DNA from: UBA5336 sp964415675
GTDB taxonomy: Bacteria; Pseudomonadota; Alphaproteobacteria; Caulobacterales; Hyphomonadaceae
NCBI GenBank assembly: GCA_964415675.1
Contig: CAYQBG010000004.1
Location: 1-64,000, forward strand
DNA: 64,000 nt
Direction of reading: 5' to 3'
Notes under the pieces: model-generated
Databases searched by the model: none
Told to the model about the DNA's origin: nothing
Seen by the model: only the letters and a program-made list of their open reading frames with translations
Translations under genes and position numbers: made by a program
Shown here: one piece after another, positions 57,860-64,000 of the stretch
Layout of the letters: each line of letters opens with the position of its first letter
Numbering within the stretch: the stretch's first letter is position 1

Positions 57860-58774
57860 ATGCGTATTCTTGGCAGTCTTTGTGCGGGGACCGTCCTGCT
57901 GGCCGCATGTGGCGGGCAGGACACGAGCGCACCGCAACCCGCTCCGCCGCAGACCGAGGCGCCTGCTGAGCCGGCGGCGGCCGCGCCGGTCGACCAGGTT
58001 GAGCTGCATCGACTCGATTGCGGCACGATCGAGGTCAGCGATCTCGACATTTTCGCGGCCGATGGCTCCTTTGCCGGCCAGAGCGACACATTCACCAATT
58101 CCTGCTGGCTCGTACGCCATCCCGAGGGCGACCTGCTCTGGGATCTTGGCCTGTCGGGCATTCTCGCAGGCGGCGGCGAGCAGGCACAGGGCGTTTTCAC
58201 TGTGTCAATGGATACAACGCTGACGGCGCAGCTTGAAGAACGCGGCATCGCCATGGACGAGATCGAACTGGTCTCAATATCCCACAGCCATTTCGACCAT
58301 ATCGGCCAGGTCGACCAGGTGCGCGGGGCGAAATGGCTCGTCCATGAGAAAGAATACAACCTCATGTTCCCGCCGGCGACGGCCGAGACCGAAGGCGAGG
58401 CTGGCAGTCAGTTTGCCGCCTTTGAGCGGTTCGATCGCGAGATCTTCACGGGCGAATATGACGTGTTTGACGACGGCTCGGTCCTTATCTTCGAAACACC
58501 TGGCCACACGCCGGGCCATACCGCTTTGCAGGTCACGCTTGAGGATATCGGCCCGGTGCTGCTCACCGGCGACCTCTGGCACCGCAGCGAAAGCCGAAAA
58601 GGCAAGAAGGTGCCCCGCTTCAATGCCGATGTCGAAAACCCCGCCGGCGATCCCGGCGCCCAGACCCGCGCCAGCATGGAAGCGTTCGAACAACGTGCCG
58701 AAACGCTCGACGCGATGGTCGTGATCCAGCACGAACCCGCCGATGTGAGAGTCCTGCCCCGCGTGCTGCGTTAA
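57860..58774 (+). CDS. metallo-beta-lactamase fold hydrolase, AHL-lactonase-like, lipoprotein
   Basis: A 304-residue lipoprotein. The signal peptide has a lipobox (MRILGSLCAGTVLLAACGG, Cys near residue 17) followed by an Ala/Pro-rich linker. The metal site motifs are ISHSHFDHIGQVDQV, LIFETPGHTPGHTALQV and LLTGDLWHRSESRKG, with a final His near residue 293 in VVIQHEPADV. The layout is that of the N-acyl-homoserine lactonase/AttM-AiiB-like subgroup, but the substrate is uncertain. Its stop overlaps the end of the convergent phosphatase gene by 4 bases. Confidence 0.87.
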   Translation: MRILGSLCAGTVLLAACGGQDTSAPQPAPPQTEAPAEPAAAAPVDQVELHRLDCGTIEVSDLDIFAADGSFAGQSDTFTNSCWLVRHPEGDLLWDLGLSGILAGGGEQAQGVFTVSMDTTLTAQLEERGIAMDEIELVSISHSHFDHIGQVDQVRGAKWLVHEKEYNLMFPPATAETEGEAGSQFAAFERFDREIFTGEYDVFDDGSVLIFETPGHTPGHTALQVTLEDIGPVLLTGDLWHRSESRKGKKVPRFNADVENPAGDPGAQTRASMEAFEQRAETLDAMVVIQHEPADVRVLPRVLR

Positions 58775-59553
58775 CCCGTCTCGACCAGCCGGGTCTTGAG
58801 GTCCGCGCGCTGGGCCTCGGTCAGGCCGAGGGCGTCCGTGAGATAGGCATCGATACTGCCAGCCTCGGCCTCGATCGTCGCGAAGGCGGTGCGCAGATAA
58901 CGCGCCCGAACCCCCATGAAGGGGCGGTAGACATCTGCCGGGTATTCCCGGCCGAGCATATCGTTGAAATAGGCCTGCGCATCGGGCAGGCGCGCATCGA
59001 TATCAACGGCCTGGTTGGTGAGTTCATAATCGGCCAGGATATCCTCATCCGACACGCCGAGCACATGTTTGGTCAGTGCGCAGACGATCCCGGTGCGATC
59101 CTTGCCCGCCGCGCAGTTGACCAGCGCGGCCTGATCCGCGCCCATCCCGGCCAGCCGGTCGAACCAGCCTGTGAAAAGCTCGACATGGTGGGCCTTGAAT
59201 GGCGCGGTCTTGTAATAATCGTTCATCCAGTCATCAGCATCTTCGACGCTTGCCTCAATGTGCGAGAGAAACTGGACATGCGGACTCTGGGTCTCGCGCC
59301 CGCCATCATGGGTGAGAATTTCCGCCGGGCGCCATTTCGCGGCCTGCCGCTCGCGCTCATCAGGGCGGCGCAGATCCGCCTGGAAGAGGATGGACAGATT
59401 GTCCATGGTCTCGATATCGCGCTCGGTCGCCTCGGCATGGTGGCCCGAACGGAACAGGAGATTGCGCCGGATGCGCCCGCCATCTGCGGTCTCATAGCCG
59501 CCAAAATCGCGGAAATTTCGCACGCCCTGAAGCGGAATGATGCGGTCTGTCAT
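58771..59553 (-). CDS. tyrosine-protein phosphatase family protein
   Basis: A 260-residue cytoplasmic protein of the bacterial DSP/PTP family (Y_phosphatase3-like). The P-loop is NCAAGKDRTGIVCAL (Cx5R). The N-terminal IIPLQGVRNFRDFGGYETADGGRIRRNLLFRSGHHAEATERD and the LFQADLRRPDERERQ stretch are typical. It may act on phosphotyrosine, phosphoserine or inositol phosphate-like compounds; the natural target is not known. It is convergent with the lactonase-like gene. Confidence 0.92.
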   Translation of the reverse strand: MTDRIIPLQGVRNFRDFGGYETADGGRIRRNLLFRSGHHAEATERDIETMDNLSILFQADLRRPDERERQAAKWRPAEILTHDGGRETQSPHVQFLSHIEASVEDADDWMNDYYKTAPFKAHHVELFTGWFDRLAGMGADQAALVNCAAGKDRTGIVCALTKHVLGVSDEDILADYELTNQAVDIDARLPDAQAYFNDMLGREYPADVYRPFMGVRARYLRTAFATIEAEAGSIDAYLTDALGLTEAQRADLKTRLVETG

Positions 59554-59623
59554 GGGCCGGCCCTTCTCGGTGTCTTTAGCGATGTTCCGTCTCGCATGGA
59601 CTGTTAGGCGATGGAACCATTAT

Positions 59624-60328
59624 TCATGCGTCAAGTGTGGCAGGCTGGGGACCGGAGCGCCCCTGAAGCGCGAGATAGATCGCCACCGCAAAGACCACAT
59701 GGCAGATCGAAAAAACGGCACTCACTCCGGCATTGATCGCCAACCCGCTGCCCGCACTGACGATGGTCAGGAAAATGGACACAACGAAAGCGGCGACCAG
59801 CATGCCGATTGCGAACACGAGATAGGCCAGCAGGACCGGAACGAATATGCGCGAAATACGCTGCGCGCTTTCACCCACGGCGCGGGCAATCCCCGGCCCC
59901 TCGGCGATGATTATCACCGGCGCGAGCGTCAGGAACAGTATGGCAAGAAAACCGGGAAGAATGAGCAGTGCAAAACCGAGGGAAATCAGGATCCTCGTAA
60001 CGATCATCACACCCAGCATCTGCAGATAGGCCATTGCGGCCACATCCAGCGCCTCTGGCAAGTCAGGCACCCAGTCCCAGAGGACCCGGTGGACCGCCGC
60101 ACCGACAAAGAACGGCAGGGCCAGAAGCGTGAAACTCAAAAGGCCGAAATTCGGGCGATCTTCGCCGAAAACCAGCCGGTCGCCGAGGCCGAGCAGAAGA
60201 TTGGCCAGCGCCAGCCCACCCGCCAGCAGACCAAGGACAAGACCGGACCTGCGCAACAATCCAAGGAAGACTTCGAGGATATCCTTGACCTGCGGCACGG
60301 GCTTCATGGGTTGCGAATCATCAGCCAT
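59624..60328 (-). CDS. hypothetical polytopic membrane protein
   Basis: A 234-residue inner-membrane protein with about six hydrophobic helices (for example SGLVLGLLAGGLALANLLLG, FGLLSFTLLALPFFVGAAVH, AMAYLQMLGVMIVTRILISLGFALLILPGFLAILFLTLAPVIII, VPVLLAYLVFAIGMLVAAFVVSIFLTIV). The stretch ISLGFALLILPGFLAILFLTLAPVIIIAEGPGIARAVGESAQRI resembles membrane domains of glycerophosphodiesterase-like families. I do not recognise a specific name. It lies 3 bases downstream of the AMP nucleosidase stop on the same strand and may be co-transcribed. Confidence 0.65.
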   Translation of the reverse strand: MADDSQPMKPVPQVKDILEVFLGLLRRSGLVLGLLAGGLALANLLLGLGDRLVFGEDRPNFGLLSFTLLALPFFVGAAVHRVLWDWVPDLPEALDVAAMAYLQMLGVMIVTRILISLGFALLILPGFLAILFLTLAPVIIIAEGPGIARAVGESAQRISRIFVPVLLAYLVFAIGMLVAAFVVSIFLTIVSAGSGLAINAGVSAVFSICHVVFAVAIYLALQGRSGPQPATLDA

Positions 60329-60331
60329 GGC

Positions 60332-61783
60332 TCACCTGAAGGGCGGTTCGTCAAAGGCGCGTAACTTGCGCGAATGCAGCTTTGACCCGCCATCCTGGGC
60401 GAGCTTTTCCAGCGTCGCAATGCCGATGCGAATATGTTCGCCGATCGCACGCTCGTAGAAACGGTTGGCGGCGCCGGGCAGTTTCAACTCCCCGTGCAGC
60501 GGCTTGTCGGAGACACACAGAAGGACCCCGTAAGGCACGCGCAGGCGGAACCCGTTGGCCGCAATCGTGGCGCTTTCCATATCGATGGCGATGCCGCGTG
60601 ACTTGTTGAACCGGCGCGCGCTTTCTGAAAAACGCAGCTCCCAATTGCGGTCATCGACGGTCACGACCGTTCCCGTGCGCAATCGGCTCTTCAGCGCCTC
60701 GCCGCTCTCGCCGGTGATCTCGGCCGCCGCTTCCTGAAGCGCCACCTGCACCTCGGCGATGGGGGGGACAGGAATGTCGGGCGGCAGGACAGCATCGAGA
60801 ACATGGTCGTCACGCAGATACGCATGGGCCAGCACATAATCGCCAATGGCCTGGGAATGGCGCAGTCCGCCGCAATGGCCGACCATGATCCAGCATTGCG
60901 GGCGCAGCACGGCAAGATGGTCGGTGATCGTCTTGGCGTTGGATGGTCCCACACCGATATTGACCAGCGTGATACCCGGGCCATCCTCACGGATCAGATG
61001 ATAGGCTGGCATCTGGAACCGCCGCCAGGGGGCTGCATCGATCCGCTCTCGCGCATCGGGCGCATCATTCTCGATCAGAACCCCACCGGGCGCAGCAAGC
61101 GCCTTGTAGCCATTTGCCTCGCCGATCTGCTCAATCGCCCAGCCAACGAACGCATCGACATAGCGGTGATAATTCGTGAACAGCAGATAGGGCTGCATGT
61201 CATCGACCCGCGTGCCGGTATAGTGTTCCAGCCGCTTGAGGGAGAAATCCACGCGCAGGGCATCAAACAGTGCGAGCGGGCGCTCATCGCCCGGCGAGAA
61301 CAGTTCACCATCGGCCACTTCGTCACCGACATCGCCCAGCGTCGGCGCGGGAAACCAGCGCGCGAGTTCAGCCGGCGAGATCGATTCCAACCCGGCGGCC
61401 TCCTTCGGATCCCAGACATAAGGATACGGGATCTCGCTTTGGGAGGCGCGCACCTCGATCTCGACAGGATAATCCTGCAGCAACGGTGTCAGCTGCTCGA
61501 TCAGATAGTCTCGGAAAAAGGCCGGCCGGGTGATGGTCGTCGTATAGATGCCGGCCTCGGACATTTTCCCGAACGCCCGCGAAATCGGCGGGGGCGGACC
61601 GTCCGGCATGTATCGCACGACAAGTTCAGGGTAACAGAAGGCCTGTTTTTGCCGCAGGGCCGGATCAGGCGTGATTCCATCGCGCAGGAACGCCTCCAGC
61701 GCCGATTTCAGTCGGGCGACGGAAGCGTCATAGACCGCTTCCAGAGCGTCAGTGATGGCGTCGGGATCGGACAATGTCGACAT
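60332..61783 (-). CDS. amn: AMP nucleosidase
   Basis: A 483-residue enzyme hydrolysing AMP to adenine and ribose 5-phosphate. The N-terminal regulatory domain (about residues 1-170) holds ITRPAFFRDYLIEQLTPLLQDYPVEIEVRASQSEIPYPYVWD. The phosphorylase-fold catalytic domain has ITLVNIGVGPSNAKTITDHLAVLRPQCWIMVGHCGGLRHSQAIGDYVLAHAYLRDDHVLD and the AIDMESATIAANGFRLRVPYGVLLCVSDKPLHGE motif with the catalytic acid. Length and order match E. coli Amn. The ATG at 61783 starts MSTLSDPDAITDAL. Confidence 0.96.
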   Translation of the reverse strand: MSTLSDPDAITDALEAVYDASVARLKSALEAFLRDGITPDPALRQKQAFCYPELVVRYMPDGPPPPISRAFGKMSEAGIYTTTITRPAFFRDYLIEQLTPLLQDYPVEIEVRASQSEIPYPYVWDPKEAAGLESISPAELARWFPAPTLGDVGDEVADGELFSPGDERPLALFDALRVDFSLKRLEHYTGTRVDDMQPYLLFTNYHRYVDAFVGWAIEQIGEANGYKALAAPGGVLIENDAPDARERIDAAPWRRFQMPAYHLIREDGPGITLVNIGVGPSNAKTITDHLAVLRPQCWIMVGHCGGLRHSQAIGDYVLAHAYLRDDHVLDAVLPPDIPVPPIAEVQVALQEAAAEITGESGEALKSRLRTGTVVTVDDRNWELRFSESARRFNKSRGIAIDMESATIAANGFRLRVPYGVLLCVSDKPLHGELKLPGAANRFYERAIGEHIRIGIATLEKLAQDGGSKLHSRKLRAFDEPPFR

Positions 61784-61814
61784 GGTTCGGTGTGGCGCGG
61801 GCCGCCCGCCTGCG

Positions 61815-63623
61815 TCAAGAGATATCGGCGCCGTCCTCTTCCGGCATGACCCGGTAAACACGCAGCACGCCGTCGGTGTCTGTCAGCCCGTCTGCGGCCT
61901 GTAGCCAGTCCGGCGCCTCGCCGCTCTGCAGGCGGTCGGCAAGACTCCCAGGTGCGGCAAGGGCGTAATGATTGAATTCATTGAGCCCCTGACAGAACAC
62001 GAAATAGTCCGCGCCAAGGTCGGCGAGCGCCTTGCGGGCGGCGTCGGGCGGCGACATGAACAGACGGGTCGCCTGCCCGATCCCGGCGCCATTGCGGTGA
62101 TATGGCGCGGCATAGATCGAATGGGGCGTACGCAACAGGATCGATGTGCCAAGATCGACCGGCGCCATCACCCGGGCCGGCTCCAGGGCGGCGAGGCGGT
62201 CATAGGCTTCGGCCTCACGGCAGGCGGTGGCATAGTCGATCTCGATGCCGCCATCATCAGCCACCGGCGCAGGGGTGAACAGGGCAGAGGCCGCGATCTG
62301 CCAGGATTTGGGCGACAGGCTCAGCGCGATGAGGCCGGCGACCAGGAGCGGGCCGGGACCGCCTCGATCGCGCCAGGACTGGAAAGCCTGTCCGGCGACG
62401 GCGCCAGCGGCCAGCGCGGCGAACATATGGGCAAAAAGATAGCCGCGGATCTGCCAGGCCATTACAGCGGCCGACACCAGCGCCAGTACGGCAACCAGTC
62501 CCAAGCCAAGCCGCTGCCCGGCCGGGGCACGCCAGACCAGCCAGCCGGCCGCGATCAGCGCGGCAAGCGCGAACCCCATATCAGAAAAGGCCATTTCGGG
62601 ATCGTCAGCCGCAACGGCAATAAGGCTCCGAGCTTCGCTGACATTGCTGAGCCAGTTGGCCGCTGCCGTCGCATCCACGCCCGCATAGGGCGAGGCGAAA
62701 CAGCCAGGCGCAATGAGGCCCGCGACAAGCAGGGTGGCAAACCCGGCTCCCGCCCCGCTGGCGGTGCGCGCGCGCCAGTGCGAAAGCAATTGCGCAGGCG
62801 CACGGGAGATGAGAACGAGGAGACTGCCGCCGGCCACCAGTCCGGCAAGATGGAAATTCCCGAAAGCGTCACACACCGCGCGGGCAGGCCCCGGCCCCGG
62901 TGCATCCAGCACATACAGCGCGAGCGCTGCAAGGGCCGCACCCGCACCGAAACCGGCAAGTCGCTCCCGCTCAGCCTCACCCCGGATGATCCAGGCCAGA
63001 CCGGCGAACGCGACCAGCAGACCCGCATAGGGCAGGCTTTCAATGGCCACACCCAGCATGGCCGCGACGCTGATGCCTGCCAGGACGCCCGACGCGCGAC
63101 TGGCGCGCGGAGACAGAAGGGCTGCCATGGCCACAGTGACAAGCATGATTTCGAGGCCATGATGGTCGATCCGGGCGGGCCAGAACTGAAAGACGGATTT
63201 GGTCGTCAGATAGAAGAATACCGCAAGGGCCGCGCCCAGTGTGCCCGCGCCCAGCCGCTTCATGATCAGGACGATCATGGTCAGCGTGACCGCCAGCAAC
63301 GTCATCGGCCAGGCCATGAGCGCAGCCGTCTCTGCGCCGCCCTGCCCGATCAGCGGGGTCAGCAGGAGGATGATCGCCGCCATGAACAGGTCCGGAATGC
63401 GCGACCAGTGCATGGCCCCGCCTTCCGGCGTGAGGAAGCGTGACTGATCGACATCATACCAGCCCTGCCCGGCCAGGAGGTCGCGAACCTGGACAAGGCG
63501 CATCATATCGTCATTGCCCGGCATCACGCCGGCAGAAACTTCGGCGAGCTTGATCAGCCAGAGCCCGAGAGCGAGTGCGATCAGAATCAGGCTGGGGCGC
63601 CAGTCAAAATGGGTGTGCTGCAT
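61815..63623 (-). CDS. large polytopic membrane protein, possible GT-C fold glycosyltransferase
   Basis: A 602-residue protein with about 12 transmembrane helices and a soluble C-terminal part (about residues 450-602). The first periplasmic loop after helix 1 has MPGNDDMMRLVQVRDLLAGQGWYDVDQSRFLTPEGGAMHWSRIPDLFMAAIILLL, with the paired acidic residues and tryptophans seen in STT3/GT39-like polyprenol-sugar transferases. The C-terminal segment (TACREAEAYDRLAALEPARVMAPVDLGTSILLRTPHSIYAAPYHRNG) resembles soluble domains of such proteins. The call is inferred from topology. The divergent family-2 glycosyltransferase supports a sugar-transfer locus. Confidence 0.65.
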   Translation of the reverse strand: MQHTHFDWRPSLILIALALGLWLIKLAEVSAGVMPGNDDMMRLVQVRDLLAGQGWYDVDQSRFLTPEGGAMHWSRIPDLFMAAIILLLTPLIGQGGAETAALMAWPMTLLAVTLTMIVLIMKRLGAGTLGAALAVFFYLTTKSVFQFWPARIDHHGLEIMLVTVAMAALLSPRASRASGVLAGISVAAMLGVAIESLPYAGLLVAFAGLAWIIRGEAERERLAGFGAGAALAALALYVLDAPGPGPARAVCDAFGNFHLAGLVAGGSLLVLISRAPAQLLSHWRARTASGAGAGFATLLVAGLIAPGCFASPYAGVDATAAANWLSNVSEARSLIAVAADDPEMAFSDMGFALAALIAAGWLVWRAPAGQRLGLGLVAVLALVSAAVMAWQIRGYLFAHMFAALAAGAVAGQAFQSWRDRGGPGPLLVAGLIALSLSPKSWQIAASALFTPAPVADDGGIEIDYATACREAEAYDRLAALEPARVMAPVDLGTSILLRTPHSIYAAPYHRNGAGIGQATRLFMSPPDAARKALADLGADYFVFCQGLNEFNHYALAAPGSLADRLQSGEAPDWLQAADGLTDTDGVLRVYRVMPEEDGADIS

Positions 63624-63733
63624 GTCCCGCTCGTCTCTCCATCAGCGCAGCGGGCCAGAAAAGCCCCCGCGTTACAACTCCTTAAGCCTGTCAGGCTATA
63701 CAAGAAGGAGGTTACGAAAGGCTTCGCCCGTCC

Positions 63734-64000
63734 ATGACGATTCTGAACGCGCCCGACGCAAGGGTCCCGCATTCGCAAATCGCCGAAGCGCCGCGCATCG
63801 CGGTGACACTGCCCTGCTATAATGAAGCGGCATCCATTGCAGACGTGATTGCGGGTTTCCGGGCCGCGCTGCCGACCGCCGACATCTATGTCTTCGACAA
63901 CAACTCGACCGACGGGACGGCCGATATCGCCGCGCGCGCCGGTGCGAAGGTGCGGCGCGAGACCCGCCAGGGCAAGGGCCATGTGGTCCGCCGGATCTTC
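63734..64000 (+). CDS. family-2 glycosyltransferase, N-terminal part (cut by window end)
   Basis: An open frame from ATG 63734 runs to the window edge with no stop (89 codons visible). The sequence IAVTLPCYNEAASIADVIAGFRAALPTADIYVFDNNSTDGTADIAARAGAKVRRETRQGKGHVVRRIF matches the start of GT2 dolichol-phosphate-mannose-synthase-like enzymes, with the nucleotide-binding PCYNEA and DNNSTDGT motifs and the GKGHVVRR signature. The DxD motif would lie downstream. It probably loads a polyprenol phosphate with a sugar for the divergent membrane protein, a guess from context. Confidence 0.85.
   Translation, partial: MTILNAPDARVPHSQIAEAPRIAVTLPCYNEAASIADVIAGFRAALPTADIYVFDNNSTDGTADIAARAGAKVRRETRQGKGHVVRRIF

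Noticed and set aside
61968..63443. 491-codon plus-strand frame opposite the large membrane protein
   Set aside because: It is highly charged with no hydrophobic or domain features, while the minus strand gives a coherent polytopic membrane protein.
1..64000. CRISPR array, integrase, transposase, attachment sites or tRNA
   Set aside because: I looked for direct-repeat/spacer patterns, recombinase motifs and tRNA-like intergenic sequences and saw none that held up.

Overview
The window is about 64 kb of GC-rich DNA with the gene content of a stalk- or holdfast-forming alphaproteobacterium, probably in the Caulobacterales/Maricaulales/Hyphomonadaceae range. The reasons are a holdfast-anchor operon (hfaA-hfaB-hfaD), alphaproteobacterial gene pairs such as lysC-ptsP and cvpA-purF, a CobS-type AAA ATPase, and an ECF sigma factor beside a DUF6768 membrane protein. 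Genus and species cannot be fixed from the sequence. Coding density is high, mostly chromosomal housekeeping, with no integrase, transposase, prophage, tRNA or CRISPR array visible.

Layout. 1-106 is the 5' end of a 16S rRNA gene on the minus strand, with its leader, a boxA-like element and a strong promoter to about 432. 672-1845: a CBS-domain protein and a rhomboid protease. 2179-4834: hfaABD, preceded by a sigma-54-like promoter and followed by a strong terminator. 4994-8692: argB, a DUF1036 envelope protein, a pyrimidine 5'-nucleotidase-like HAD enzyme, dapD and a 57-residue secreted-looking ORF. 8702-9580: 3-hydroxyacyl-CoA dehydrogenase. 9748-15027: a minus-strand leucine cluster in transcription order leuC, VOC protein, leuD, SatD-like gene, small membrane protein, leuB. 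15097-18492: prolyl-4-hydroxylase-like oxygenase, two unknown small proteins, MFS transporter. 18528-21110: an RTX protein with a C39-like peptidase domain and near-identical 309-bp repeats. 21248-25473: cobS, a YaiI-family gene, ettA, DUF6768 and an ECF sigma factor. 25742-29210: glycosyltransferase, AGE-family epimerase, DUF924 protein, ubiG. 29305-38635: lysC, ptsP, a rodZ-like gene, ispG, radA, cvpA, purF. 38678-41396: SDR and two crotonases. 41576-44724: xseB-ispA-dxs isoprenoid operon. 44846-53800: lipoprotein, secreted protein, acyl-CoA ligase, dienelactone hydrolase, DUF938 methyltransferase, alkylsulfatase, TonB-dependent receptor. 53888-64000: DUF2946 protein, crotonase, CoA-transferase, small beta-barrel, hisI, lactonase-like metallo-hydrolase, tyrosine phosphatase, membrane protein, AMP nucleosidase, a large GT-C-like membrane protein, and a truncated family-2 glycosyltransferase.

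How the parts fit. Amino-acid synthesis (argB, dapD, lysC, leuBCD, hisI), isoprenoid and quinone synthesis (dxs, ispG, ispA, ubiG) and purine metabolism (purF, amn) are well represented. Acyl-CoA metabolism is spread over several loci. Surface and environmental functions include the holdfast anchor, the RTX exoprotein, the alkylsulfatase and a possible copper-linked TonB receptor. The most speculative item is the SatD-like plus small-membrane-protein pair in the leucine cluster: its GD...GDEF motifs resemble nucleotide-cyclase/GGDEF palm folds, and an operator-like palindrome covers its start codon.
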